A stretch of 64,000 bases of DNA from an uncultured Desulfobacterales bacterium (lineage in GTDB: Bacteria; Desulfobacterota; Desulfobacteria; Desulfobacterales; SpSt-501). Below the pieces are notes generated by a model, which was given only the letters and a program-made list of their open reading frames with translations, was not told the origin of the DNA and ran no database searches. The position numbers were made by a program, and so were the translations under genes. Shown piece after piece: positions 9,420 through 17,844 of this stretch; the first letter of the stretch is position 1, and each line of letters starts with the position of its first letter. The stretch lies in NCBI GenBank assembly GCA_938048455.1, contig CALIUY010000012.1:218538-282537 (forward strand). Direction: 5' to 3'.

Positions 9420-9938
9420 ATGTCGGAACGCAAAGGAGCCGTGACGCTGCGAGGAAATCCGCTGACGCTCGTGGGAGAGGAGATCCGGGAAGGGACGCCC
9501 GCCCCCGATGTCGTCCTTCTGGACAACGATCTCAAAGCGGTCCGTTTGTCCGACTTTCGGGGCAAGGTGCTGATCGTTTCCGCCGTCCCCTCGCTCGACA
9601 CTCCGGTCTGCGACATGGAGACGCGGCGCTTCAACACCGAGGCCGCCGCTCTGGGACCGGAGGTCCAGGTGCTCACGGTCAGCATGGATCTTCCGTTCGC
9701 GCAGAAGCGCTGGTGCGGAGCGGCCGGTGTGGACAAGGTGAAAACGCTCTCCGACCACCGCGAGGGGGCTTTCGGACGGGCCTACGGCGTGCTGATCCAG
9801 GAGTTGAGGTTGCTGGCGCGCTCGATCTTCGTCGTCGACCGCCAGGGGGTCGTGCGCTATGTGCAGCACGTGAAGGAAGTCTCGCAGGAGCCCGACTACG
9901 GTGCGGTGATCGCCGCGGTGAAAAAGCTCCTCGTCTGA
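9420..9938 (+). CDS. tpx: Thiol peroxidase
   Basis: Tpx (172 residues) is a thioredoxin-dependent atypical 2-Cys peroxiredoxin reducing H2O2 and alkyl hydroperoxides. The peroxidatic Cys is in SLDTPVCDMETRRFN (about residue 60) and the resolving Cys in RWCGAAGVDK (about 94), the usual Tpx spacing. The N-terminal GNPLTLVGEEIREGTPAPD is typical. The ATG at 9420 is chosen because AAAAAGGAG precedes it by 8 bases; the longer in-frame extension lacks an RBS. Confidence 0.96.
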   Translation: MSERKGAVTLRGNPLTLVGEEIREGTPAPDVVLLDNDLKAVRLSDFRGKVLIVSAVPSLDTPVCDMETRRFNTEAAALGPEVQVLTVSMDLPFAQKRWCGAAGVDKVKTLSDHREGAFGRAYGVLIQELRLLARSIFVVDRQGVVRYVQHVKEVSQEPDYGAVIAAVKKLLV

Positions 9939-10025
9939 TCCTGCGGTGAAGCGGTAAAGGAAGGAACCATTCGGGGCGCTTCGGCCTTCGAGCCGATCAC
10001 GATCGGCCGCCCGGCTGCTTTGGCC

Positions 10026-10307
10026 TCAGAAGAGACCAAAGAGGCGGCGCAGCGCATCGCGGCGTTCGACGCGCTCCTCGGAGGCAAGGGATCGTTCGTT
10101 GCGGCGTTCCGGGGTCCGGCGCCGGTCGATGCCGCTGCGGCGGTCGAAGCCGCGGCGCCGATCCCGGCCGCTGCGACGCTCGTTGCCGTCATAGGGCAGG
10201 TCACGCTTGCGACGCTCTCCGCCGGATCGCGTTCCCCCGCGGTCGGAGACGATCTCCTCGGCCGTCTCCTCGGGTGTCGAGGGGTTATCATTGTCCGAAA
10301 TTCCCAC
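10026..10307 (-). CDS. Small Arg-rich protein with DRR/ERR repeats
   Basis: This short gene of 93 codons was read on the minus strand with a GTG start at 10307, chosen because GGAGGTGA (10313-10320) lies 5 bases upstream. The first half is acidic (SDNDNPSTPEETAEEIV). The second half is a low-complexity series of ERRSGRDRR, GFDRRSGIDRR and ERRNERS units ending in RRDALRRLFGLF. Similar YDG-ERRSG-DRR strings occur in small proteins and protein tails of anaerobic proteobacteria; no function is known to me. Alternating charge suggests a nucleic-acid- or membrane-associated disordered protein. The ORF remains open far upstream, so the start is an inference. Confidence 0.6.
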   Translation of the reverse strand: MGISDNDNPSTPEETAEEIVSDRGGTRSGGERRKRDLPYDGNERRSGRDRRRGFDRRSGIDRRRTPERRNERSLASEERVERRDALRRLFGLF

Positions 10308-10477
10308 CCCGTTCACCTCCGATCGTCTTGCGGCCCGCGTCGGGCCGTCAGTCGGCAGTTGTCTCTCCTCCGTTCTTCGAGGACGAGCAAGCCTCATGCC
10401 ATGCCTTGCTCGAGGGGCGGGGAAACCGAAAAGGCGATGTTTTTCTTGAGGATTGACAAGGCGGTCGGCTCTTCCGG

Positions 10478-10502
10478 CGGCGGGTGCAGGACCCGCCGTT
10501 TT
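10478..10502 (+). terminator. GC hairpin followed by TTTT
   Basis: CGGCGGGT (10478-10485) and ACCCGCCG (10491-10498) form an 8-bp stem with a 5-base loop followed by TTTT on the plus strand. The form is that of an intrinsic terminator, but both flanking genes are on the minus strand, so it may instead block antisense transcription or act as a hairpin after the SLOG gene. The 263-base stretch 10308-10570 otherwise shows only a 7-bp GAGCAAG/CTTGCTC inverted repeat. Confidence 0.35.
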
Positions 10503-10570
10503 GGGATCTCCATTTCCCAATTCTAGCGCGAAAAATTCCTTTTTCCGAAGTGGGGTCGTGGCGACGGCGC

Positions 10571-11380
10571 TCAGCGAATGCGACGCAAGGGGTGGGTGCG
10601 GCGCAAGTCCAGCCACAGGGCGCGCAGGAGAATTCCGGCCGCATCTTCGGCATCCCGCAGCGGGCGGCGGGCCCTGAAGCGGCAGGAGCGCAAAAGCGTT
10701 TCGTTCTCCCCGTCCAGGCCGAAGCGCAGGATGATCCGTTCGCCCAGAGTGCGCTCCAGGCTGTTCAGCTCGCTTTCCGCCAGGTTGGCGATACGCACAC
10801 GGTCCTTGAGCGGCAGATCGTTCTTGATCTGCTCCACGGCTTCGCGCACGCGCTGCGGCGGCGGGGTATCGGCTGGCGGGCGGGAACGCTTCGTTGCGGA
10901 GGGCCGGGGCGAGGCGGCATCCAGGATGAGGACCGCCTCGAGCAGGCGAAGGGCACGATCGTAGATCCCGGGATCTTTGCTCGCCCGGGGTCCGGCGACG
11001 TTCAGCACCCGGATCTCGTGTCGTGCAAGCCACTCGAGAATGCGCTGCGAGGCTTGGAAGGCGCTTGTGCGCGCAAGATCGACGTGCAGCACGGGGCGGC
11101 CGATTTCCCGTGCGATACGTCGGGTGAGCTCGGAGCCCCCGGTCAAGGGGCCGCGGGAGAGGATCAGGGTTCCGTCCGCGTCGCGGACGTTCCACGCGGT
11201 GCGCTCGGCATACTCCTCGTTTGGGGTTTCCCGCAGCCGGTAATGCGCCGGCACGGGGCCGTCCTCGGCGCGACGGCCCCGCGGCACCCAGCCGCCGTGA
11301 GGGATTCCCAACTCGATGGCGGCGTCGAGCGCCGCGCGGTCGACTCCCGTCTGGCCGCCGGAGACGATCTTGCGGACCAT
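10571..11380 (-). CDS. SLOG-family putative molybdenum carrier domain fused to DUF6794-like domain
   Basis: The N-terminal 155 residues match the cpYpsA-related SLOG (putative molybdenum carrier, PF12694) domain: KIVSGGQTGVDRAALDAAIE at the start, GWVPRGRRAEDG, YAERTAWNVRDADGTLIL, and LTGGSELT. SLOG domains are Rossmann-like nucleotide or ligand binders. After a Pro/Ser/Thr linker, residues about 178-269 form an alpha-helical region (REAVEQIKNDLPLKDRVRIA) resembling DUF6794, a domain sometimes appended to such proteins. No molybdenum cofactor synthesis gene is adjacent, although a molybdoenzyme (NarG) lies elsewhere in the window. Ligand and partner are unknown; the fold assignment is fairly confident. 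Confidence 0.75.
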   Translation of the reverse strand: MVRKIVSGGQTGVDRAALDAAIELGIPHGGWVPRGRRAEDGPVPAHYRLRETPNEEYAERTAWNVRDADGTLILSRGPLTGGSELTRRIAREIGRPVLHVDLARTSAFQASQRILEWLARHEIRVLNVAGPRASKDPGIYDRALRLLEAVLILDAASPRPSATKRSRPPADTPPPQRVREAVEQIKNDLPLKDRVRIANLAESELNSLERTLGERIILRFGLDGENETLLRSCRFRARRPLRDAEDAAGILLRALWLDLRRTHPLRRIR

Positions 11381-11439
11381 CGCCTCGAGTGCTTGCTCTT
11401 CTCCGCCGGCGGAGCGAATCGGGATGCCGGCGGCGGGTC

Positions 11440-12015
11440 TCAGGGTTCGATCACGAAGTGAGCACGACGGTTTTTCGCCCAGGCCTCCTCGGTGCTCCCT
11501 TTGGCGATCGGACGTTCCTCGCCGTAGCTGATCGTCGCCAGCCGCTCGGCCGGGATCCCGAGATCCACGAGAAAGGCCTTGGCGGCTTTGGCCCGGGCCT
11601 CGCCCAGGGCGAGGTTGTATTCGTTGGTGCCGCGCTCGTCGCAGTGGCCCTCGATGGTGACCCGGACTTGGGGATGGGCCTTGAGGAAGGCCGCTTTCTT
11701 CCGCAGGATCGCCTGGGCTTCCTGCGAGAGGGCGGCGCTGTCGAAGGCGAAGTAGATGTCCTCGTTCTCAAACGCCGTACGCTCGGAGGCGGGCACCGCG
11801 GCCGCTGCTCCGCCCGGGATTCCCCGGCCCGCGGTTCCGCCGAGATCCTGCTCGCCCATGCCGGGCCGACGACCGGTTCCGGCGGCGCCGCTGGCATCGC
11901 CCGCCGCACCGTAGCCCGCACCGGAGGCGATCTCCTTTTTCTGGCAGCCGAGGGCCGCAAGGAGAAGCGCCGCGGCCAGTACCAGGCAGAAAGCGAACCG
12001 ATTTGCTTTTTTCAT
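11440..12015 (-). CDS. pal: Peptidoglycan-associated lipoprotein Pal
   Basis: This 191-residue outer-membrane lipoprotein has a signal sequence ending in the lipobox LAALGC, then a Gly/Ala-rich linker, then an OmpA-type peptidoglycan-binding domain (about residues 80-191). Domain motifs are DIYFAFDSAALSQEAQ, VTIEGHCDERGTNEYNLALG and RLATISYGEERP, all typical of Pal in the Tol-Pal envelope system. The ATG at 12015 is preceded by AAGGAG; the GTG one codon earlier is less likely. tolQRAB are not adjacent in this window. Confidence 0.93.
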   Translation of the reverse strand: MKKANRFAFCLVLAAALLLAALGCQKKEIASGAGYGAAGDASGAAGTGRRPGMGEQDLGGTAGRGIPGGAAAAVPASERTAFENEDIYFAFDSAALSQEAQAILRKKAAFLKAHPQVRVTIEGHCDERGTNEYNLALGEARAKAAKAFLVDLGIPAERLATISYGEERPIAKGSTEEAWAKNRRAHFVIEP

Positions 12016-12189
12016 CACGTACTCCTTTTCCGCAACGACCCGGATTCGGCCCCCCCCCGGAGGCGAAGGCCGCCCGCCGATGGTTCCGCCGGCGAATGGC
12101 TTTTTCCGGGATTTCTACTCCACGCGGCCCCGCTTGTCAAAAGCGGCAGAGCCGAGGAGGGGGTTCTTCCGCCGTACGTGTGGGCCGGA

Positions 12190-12330
12190 TCCACGGTTCA
12201 AAAAATTCACTTTTGTTCTTTACTAATCTTGATAATACATTTTTGTCGCTATTTTACCGCTATGGGGTTCAATGCGAAAAGAAATAAAAGTATAGGTTTT
12301 TAGACAGTTATCTCCATACATGAGATCTTG
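12190..12330. other. AT-rich intergenic island between pal and amt
   Basis: The pal-amt spacer (12016-12438) has no gene. About 140 bases of it are markedly AT-rich, unlike the rest of the window. It probably holds the divergent promoter elements and activator sites, since A/T-rich DNA bends and melts easily. I found no convincing perfect NtrC-type dyad in it. Confidence 0.5.
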
Positions 12331-12344
12331 GCACGGTGTTTGAT
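12329..12344 (+). promoter_or_regulatory. Sigma-54-like -24/-12 promoter for amt
   Basis: TGGCACG, four bases, then TTGAT matches the sigma-54 consensus TGGCACG-N4-TTGC(A/T) at all of the -24 element and the TTG of the -12 element; the usual C after TTG is A. It lies 95 bases before the amt ATG. Ammonium transporter genes are commonly NtrC/sigma-54 controlled, which supports the call. Confidence 0.55.
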
Positions 12345-12438
12345 GCTCCGCCTACCGCAAGCGACCTGACCGGCGGCGGTGCAAAACCGACTTCCAGGCT
12401 GGGGCCGCGAAAAAACCTCGGTCAAGGAGAGGATCGTC

Positions 12439-13851
12439 ATGAACAAACGATTCGTCTTGTGCTGTACCCTCGGCCTTTTCGCCGTCAATGCCTGGGCGGC
12501 GGACGAGCCGCCCTCCGTCGCCTCGAACCGCGCGGCGATCGAGCTCGTTCAGGTCCATGCCGACTATGTCTGGACGCTCATCGCCGCCGCGCTCGTCTTT
12601 TTCATGCAGGCCGGTTTCGCGATGGTCGAGACCGGCTTCACGCGGGCCAAGAACGCGATCAATATCCTGATGAAGAACCTCATGGATTTCTCGGCGGGAA
12701 CCCTCGCCTTCTGGGCGGTCGGCTTCGGGCTGATGTTCGGGGAGAGCCCCTTCGGCTGGTTCGGAACGAGCGGCTTTTTCTTAAGCGGGTTCACGCCCGG
12801 CGGAGATCCCTGGGTGCTCGCCTTCTGGATGTTTCAAGTGGTCTTCGCCGCCACCGCGGCGACCATCGTCTCGGGGGCGATGGCCGAACGCACGAAATTC
12901 GCGGGCTACCTGATTTACAGCGTCGTCGTAAGCGCGGTCATCTACCCCGTCTTCGGCTCCTGGGCCTGGGGCGGCCTTCACCACGGCAAGGGATGGTTGG
13001 AGTCGCTCGGCTTCATCGACTTCGCCGGCTCGACGGTGGTCCACTCCGTCGGCGGCTGGGCGGCGCTCGCCGGGACGCTCGTGCTGGGGCCGCGGCTGGG
13101 CAAGTACCTGCCGGACGGACGGGTGAAACCCATCCTGGGGCACAACATGCCGCTCGCCGCACTCGGGGTGTTCGTTCTCTGGTTCGGCTGGTTCGGCTTC
13201 AACCCGGGCTCCACCACGGCGGCGAAGAAAGAGATCGCCTTGATCTTCGTCAACACCAACCTCGCCGCCGCCGCCGGGTCGCTGCTGGCGATGGCGACCT
13301 CATGGATCCGTTTCGGCAAGCCGGAGGTCGGCATGACCCTGAACGGCGCGCTGGCCGGGCTGGTGGCCATTACGAGCCCCTGCGCCACGGTCACGCCGGC
13401 AAGCGCCGCCTTCATCGGCGCCGCGGCCGGGGTGCTGGTCGTGTTTTCGGTGCTCTTCTTCGAGCACCGCAAGGTGGACGACCCCGTGGGGGCGATTTCC
13501 GTCCATGCCGTGAACGGGGCTTGGGGGACGTTGGCCGCGGGCCTTTTTCACATGGAGGGATTTGATCTCGGCCGGCTCGGGGTCCAGGCCTTGGGGGTGG
13601 CGGCCTGTTTCCTGTGGACGTTTCCCACGGCCTGGCTGCTGTTCAAAGCCATCGCCGCCACGGTCGGCTTGCGCGTCTCGCCCGAAGAGGAACTCGAGGG
13701 GCTCGACCTGAGCGAACACGCCGGCATCGCCTACCCCGATTTCGAGGCCTTGGCGCACGGCGGCGGAATCGGGGCCCCTGCCCCGGCCGCGGCGGGGTTT
13801 CCTGTCGGTGCGGCATGCCCGCCGCAGATCGCACCCGTTCGGAAAGCCTGA
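12439..13851 (+). CDS. amt: Ammonium transporter
   Basis: This is an Amt/MEP/Rh channel for ammonium uptake (470 residues). A cleavable signal peptide (residues 1-21, ending AWAADE) precedes eleven predicted membrane segments, as in AmtB. Family motifs include FFMQAGFAMVETGFTRAKN, ISVHAVNGAWGTLA with the second pore His, DFAGSTVVHSVGGWAALAG with the first pore His, and FGWFGFNPGST. The C-terminal tail includes the usual GLDLSEHAGIAYPDF followed by an extra 35-residue Ala/Pro-rich extension ending with one Cys. The start was chosen by AAGGAGAGG before the ATG. No glnK gene follows, which is unusual for Amt operons. Confidence 0.95.
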   Translation: MNKRFVLCCTLGLFAVNAWAADEPPSVASNRAAIELVQVHADYVWTLIAAALVFFMQAGFAMVETGFTRAKNAINILMKNLMDFSAGTLAFWAVGFGLMFGESPFGWFGTSGFFLSGFTPGGDPWVLAFWMFQVVFAATAATIVSGAMAERTKFAGYLIYSVVVSAVIYPVFGSWAWGGLHHGKGWLESLGFIDFAGSTVVHSVGGWAALAGTLVLGPRLGKYLPDGRVKPILGHNMPLAALGVFVLWFGWFGFNPGSTTAAKKEIALIFVNTNLAAAAGSLLAMATSWIRFGKPEVGMTLNGALAGLVAITSPCATVTPASAAFIGAAAGVLVVFSVLFFEHRKVDDPVGAISVHAVNGAWGTLAAGLFHMEGFDLGRLGVQALGVAACFLWTFPTAWLLFKAIAATVGLRVSPEEELEGLDLSEHAGIAYPDFEALAHGGGIGAPAPAAAGFPVGAACPPQIAPVRKA

Positions 13852-14005
13852 GCAGGAGGCGCAGAGACGGACCGCCTCGATCTCGCGCTGCCTTAGGAAT
13901 TCGTCCTTTACGGCCTGGTCGGCTACCAGGGGGTCGAAGGCGACCGAAGCACGGGCGACGGCGCCGGCGAAAACGGTGGCGACGGCTACGACGACATTCA
14001 CTAAA

Positions 14006-14034
14006 GGGCGGTCCGGCCTTCAGGCCGGCCGCCC
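14006..14034 (-). terminator. Probable terminator of the cus operon
   Basis: GGGCGG-T-CCGGCCT pairs with AGGCCGG-CCGCCC through a 2-base loop, giving a 13-bp stem with one bulge. Read on the minus strand it is followed by CTTTAG. It sits 15 bases past the stop of the last cus gene and in the convergent gap with amt, so it may serve both directions. The rest of 13852-14048 contains no gene I can support. Confidence 0.55.
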
Positions 14035-14048
14035 CTCCCCGCCCCGGC

Positions 14049-14534
14049 TCATTGTCGTTCCCAAGCGATCCCCGCCGTCTTTCGCTCCTCGCCGATGCGG
14101 ACCACCACGAGGAATTCGTAAGTTCCTTTTTCGGGCAAACGAAAGAAGCCCTCGTAGCCCTGCAGGCCTTCGTTGTAGGAGAGCGGCCGGATCTGTTCGC
14201 CCCCCCGCGGGTCGACGACCTTCATGCCGACCGAGGCCCCCGTGAGCGGTTTCTTGGTTGCGGCATCCGCGAGCGTCACCGTGATGTTGTGCGTGCTCTC
14301 GGGCTCCACGTTGTCCGGGAGCTTCATCTCCCGCAGCATCTTGCGGTGCTCGGCGTTGCCCATGACGTGGAAAGCGATCCGCAGTCCGTCGACGAGGAGC
14401 TCCCGGCCGGCCGTCGAAGCGCCGCCGTGCCCTGCGCCGTGGGAGTGTCCATGCTGGGCGAAGCTCGGGAAGGCCGGAGCCCAGAGCGTCAGCGCGGCCG
14501 CTGCGGCCGCGAGGATGGCAGGAGCTGTTTTCAT
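14049..14534 (-). CDS. Periplasmic His-rich protein, YtkA/FixH-like, in cus operon
   Basis: This 161-residue protein has a signal peptide (to about residue 26), then a His/Gly-rich segment (HGHSHGAGHGG) suited to binding Cu or other soft metals, then a beta-sandwich-like domain (VTLADAATKKPLTGASVGMKVVDP, YEGFFRLPEKGTYEFLVVV). The domain resembles the YtkA/FixH type found near copper-handling genes. Its start overlaps the cusA stop by four bases (ATGA), and AAGGAGGAA lies 6 bases before the ATG. An accessory metal-delivery role in the Cus efflux system is inferred from position; it is not a CusF sequence homologue that I can recognise. Confidence 0.7.
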   Translation of the reverse strand: MKTAPAILAAAAAALTLWAPAFPSFAQHGHSHGAGHGGASTAGRELLVDGLRIAFHVMGNAEHRKMLREMKLPDNVEPESTHNITVTLADAATKKPLTGASVGMKVVDPRGGEQIRPLSYNEGLQGYEGFFRLPEKGTYEFLVVVRIGEERKTAGIAWERQ

Positions 14535-17500
14535 GAATGTTCCTCCTTCGGGGGAGCCGGGGACGGGGCGTTTCCTGTTCCCTCGGCGTTTGAAGGACCC
14601 AGGCGCCCCCGGCGCAGTGCGCGTTCCTTGACCATGGCGAAGATGACCGGAGTGACGATCAGCACATGCAGAGTCGAGGTGACCAGCCCTCCCACGATCG
14701 GGGCGGCGATCGGCTTCATGACGTCGGCTCCCACTCCGGAGGAGCCGAGAATGGGCAGCAGCCCGATCAGGGTCGTGGCGACGGTCATCACCTTGGGCCG
14801 AAGCCTGAGCACCGAACCCTCGAGGGTCGCATCGAGAATGTCCGGCGGGCTCACGGAGCCTAGCTTCAGGCGGCGGTCGAGCGCTTCCTGGAGGTAGAGG
14901 ACCATGACGACTCCGGTTTCGACCGCGATCCCATAGAGGGCGATGTAGCCCACCCAGACCGCGACGCTGAAGTTGTAGCCGAGCAGCACCTGCAGGATCA
15001 CTCCCCCGGTCATGGCGTAGAGCACGGCGACCATGAGGATGAGGGATTCGGAGAGCGAGCGGAAGGCGAGATAGAGCAGAATCAGGATGACGAAAAAGAC
15101 GACGGGAAGCAGGATCTGCAGCCGCTCCCGGGCGCGGAGCTGGAACTCGTATTGCCCGCTCCAGGAAAGAAACGTGCCCGGCGGAAGCGCGACCTGCTCG
15201 CGGACGATCCGGCGGGCTTCCTCGACGTAGCCGCCGAGGTCGCGGCCGGCGACGTCGATAAAGACGTATCCCGCGAGCAGGCCGTCCTCGTTGCGGATCA
15301 TGGCCGGGCCCGCGCTGACGCCGATGTCGGCGAGCTGGGCGAGCGGAATCTGGGCCGGCGGCCGTCGGGCGGGTTCCATCGTCCGTCCTTCCGGCGGGGG
15401 GACCGGAACCAGCACCCGCTCGATGCGTTCCAGGTCGTCGCGCAGCTCGCGCGGGTAGCGCAGGTTCACCGGAAAACGGGCGCGCCCCTCGACGGTGCGG
15501 GTAAGATTCATCCCCCCGATCGCCGACTGAATCACCTCCTGGACCTCGGCCACGGTGAGTCCGTAGCGGGCGATCGCCTCGCGACGGATGTCGATGTCCA
15601 CGAAATAGCCGCCGGCGGCGCGTTCGGCGAAGACGCTCCGTGTTCCGGGGAGATCCTGGAGCACCGCTTCGATCTTCAAGCCGATGTCCTCCACGGTGTT
15701 CGGATCGGGGCCGAAGACCTTCACCCCCACCGGCGTGCGGATGCCGGTCGAGAGCATGTCGATGCGCGCCCGGATGGGCATGGTCCAGGAGTTCTGCACC
15801 CCCGGGAAACGCATCGCCCGATCCATTTCGGTGACGAGTTCCTCGTAGGTGAGCGTCCGCTCCGGACCGAGGAAAAACGCGGCCAACGGCCGGAGAGACG
15901 AAGGCCAGGAGGCGAAGTCGTTCTTCACCCGTCGCCATTCGTTCCGGGGCTTGAGCAGGACCGTCGTCTCCATCATGCTGAAAGGTGCAGGGTCGGTAGC
16001 GGTCTCGGCGCGGCCGGCCTTGCCGAAGACGCGCTCCACCTCCGGAAAGCTTTTCAGAATCCGGTCTTGGAGGGCAAGCAGCCTTCCGGCCTCGGTGACC
16101 GAAATCCCCGGCGCGGTGACCGGCATGTAGAAGATCGTCCCCTCGTAGAGGGGCGGCATGAACTCGCTTCCCGCTTTGAGGCCGAGTCCGATGCTCAAGG
16201 GGATGAGCAGGGCGTTCAGAAACAGGGTGGTCTTGCGGCGGCGGAGCGCCAACCGGAGGACCGGCTCATAGATCCGGTGCAGGAAGCGCGAAACGGGGTT
16301 TTCGGCCTCGGGACGGATCCGCCCGCGGGCGAGAAACACGGTCATGAGCACGGGGACGAGGGTCACGGCGAGGATCGTCGCCGCGGCCATGGCGAAGGTC
16401 TTGGTGAAGGCGAGCGGCCGGAAGAGTCTTCCCTCCTGGGCTTCGAGGAGGAAGACCGGGGCGAAAGAGACGAGAATGATGAGCAGCGCGAAGAAGAGGC
16501 CGCGTCCCACCTGAAGGCAGGAGCGGACGAGGATCTCCCGGCGGGAGGCCGTGCCGCCTTCCTCGGCGAGCCGGCGCATGCCGTTTTCCACCATGACGAT
16601 CGCCGCGTCCACGAGAACGCCGATCGAGAGCGCGATCCCGCCGAGGGACATGATGTTCGAGGGGATGCCGAGCAGCATCATCGGGATAAAGGAGACCGCG
16701 ACCGCGACCGGCAGCGCCAGGATCGGAACCAGGGCCGAGCGGAAATGGAAGAGAAAAACGATCACCACCAGGCTTACGGCGGCGATCTCGATCAACAGCG
16801 TCCTTTGCAGCGTGCCGATGGCGAGAAGGATCAGCTCCGAGCGGTCGTAGGTGGGGACGATGCGCACCCCCTCGGGGAGCCCCGGGGCGATCTGTGCGAT
16901 CTTCTCCTTGACCGCGTCGATGACGCGGAGCGCGTTTTCGCCGTGGCGCATGACCACGATCCCGCCCACCACTTCGCCGCGCCCGTCCAGTTCCACCAAG
17001 CCGCGGCGGATATCCGGGCCGAGGCCGACCTGGGCCACATCCCCTAAAAGAACGGGGGTCCCGCCGCGCGAAGCCACCACGATCCGGCGGAGGTCCTCCG
17101 CCCCGCGGAGGTAGCCGCGGCCGCGGACCATGTACTCGCGGCCTCCCATCTCGAGCACGCGCCCCTCGACATCGCGGTTGGAGAGACGGATGCGCTCCAT
17201 CACCTCGCGAATCGAGATCCCGTAGGCCGAAAGCCGCTGCGGGTCGACGTTCACCTGGTACTGGCGGACGAAGCCCCCGACGCTCGCCACCTCGGCGACC
17301 CCCGGGACGCTCGCCAGCGCGTAGCGAAGGTGCCAATCCTGGAGCGCCCGCAGTTCGCCCAGATCCCGCCGGCCGCTGGCGTCGACCAGGGCGTAGGTGA
17401 AGACCCAGCCTACCCCGCTCGCATCGGGGCCGAGGGCGGGCGAGGCGCCCTCGGGCAGGCGGCGGGCGATCTGCTGCAGGTATTCGAGAACCCGCGAGCG

Positions 17501-17818
17501 GGCCCAGTAGATGTCGGTGCCGTCTTCGAAAATCGCATAGACGTAGGAGTAGCCGAAATCGGAGAGGCCGCGCACGGTCTTGACCCGTGGGGCCGAAAGC
17601 AGGGCGGTGACGATGGGGTAGGTGACCTGGTCCTCGACCAGGTCCGGACTGCGGCCTTCCCAGGGCGTGTAGACGATCACTTGGACATCGGAGATGTCCG
17701 GGATGGCATCGAGCGGGATGTGCCGTAGGCTGTAGACGCCGGCCAGGGTCGCCAGCAGCACGACGGCGAAGACGAGAAAGCGGTTGCGTGCGCAGCGCTC
17801 GATCAGGGTCTCGATCAT
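14531..17818 (-). CDS. cusA: CusA-type heavy-metal RND efflux pump
   Basis: This 1095-residue inner-membrane RND protein exports metal ions with proton motive force through a tripartite complex. It shows the HME-RND N-terminus (LRHIPLDAIPDISDVQV), the TM4 signature GVLVDAAIVMVEN, and RIDMLSTGIRTPVGVKVFG near residue 690. The Met in RIDMLSTGI corresponds to the copper/silver-binding Met of CusA, whereas CzcA-type pumps lack it, so Cu(I)/Ag(I) is the likely substrate. Length and the two large periplasmic loops are normal. It lies 26 bases after the adaptor gene. Confidence 0.93.
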   Translation of the reverse strand: MIETLIERCARNRFLVFAVVLLATLAGVYSLRHIPLDAIPDISDVQVIVYTPWEGRSPDLVEDQVTYPIVTALLSAPRVKTVRGLSDFGYSYVYAIFEDGTDIYWARSRVLEYLQQIARRLPEGASPALGPDASGVGWVFTYALVDASGRRDLGELRALQDWHLRYALASVPGVAEVASVGGFVRQYQVNVDPQRLSAYGISIREVMERIRLSNRDVEGRVLEMGGREYMVRGRGYLRGAEDLRRIVVASRGGTPVLLGDVAQVGLGPDIRRGLVELDGRGEVVGGIVVMRHGENALRVIDAVKEKIAQIAPGLPEGVRIVPTYDRSELILLAIGTLQRTLLIEIAAVSLVVIVFLFHFRSALVPILALPVAVAVSFIPMMLLGIPSNIMSLGGIALSIGVLVDAAIVMVENGMRRLAEEGGTASRREILVRSCLQVGRGLFFALLIILVSFAPVFLLEAQEGRLFRPLAFTKTFAMAAATILAVTLVPVLMTVFLARGRIRPEAENPVSRFLHRIYEPVLRLALRRRKTTLFLNALLIPLSIGLGLKAGSEFMPPLYEGTIFYMPVTAPGISVTEAGRLLALQDRILKSFPEVERVFGKAGRAETATDPAPFSMMETTVLLKPRNEWRRVKNDFASWPSSLRPLAAFFLGPERTLTYEELVTEMDRAMRFPGVQNSWTMPIRARIDMLSTGIRTPVGVKVFGPDPNTVEDIGLKIEAVLQDLPGTRSVFAERAAGGYFVDIDIRREAIARYGLTVAEVQEVIQSAIGGMNLTRTVEGRARFPVNLRYPRELRDDLERIERVLVPVPPPEGRTMEPARRPPAQIPLAQLADIGVSAGPAMIRNEDGLLAGYVFIDVAGRDLGGYVEEARRIVREQVALPPGTFLSWSGQYEFQLRARERLQILLPVVFFVILILLYLAFRSLSESLILMVAVLYAMTGGVILQVLLGYNFSVAVWVGYIALYGIAVETGVVMVLYLQEALDRRLKLGSVSPPDILDATLEGSVLRLRPKVMTVATTLIGLLPILGSSGVGADVMKPIAAPIVGGLVTSTLHVLIVTPVIFAMVKERALRRGRLGPSNAEGTGNAPSPAPPKEEHS

Positions 17819-17844
17819 GGGGCCACCCCGTTTGCCGCGGGCGC

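Noticed and set aside
9992-10007. GCCGATC/GATCGGC inverted repeat in the tpx-Arg-rich gene gap as a bidirectional terminator
   Set aside because: The loop is only two bases and there is no T-run on either side.
13300-14001. Minus-strand ORF beginning with a signal-peptide-like sequence and a short Cys cluster
   Set aside because: It runs antisense through the end of the clear amt gene, has no ribosome-binding site, and its downstream part is low-complexity Arg/Gly typical of antisense GC-rich frames.
15152-17047. Plus-strand 631-codon frame opposite cusA
   Set aside because: Antisense shadow of the RND pump; strongly charged and without family motifs.
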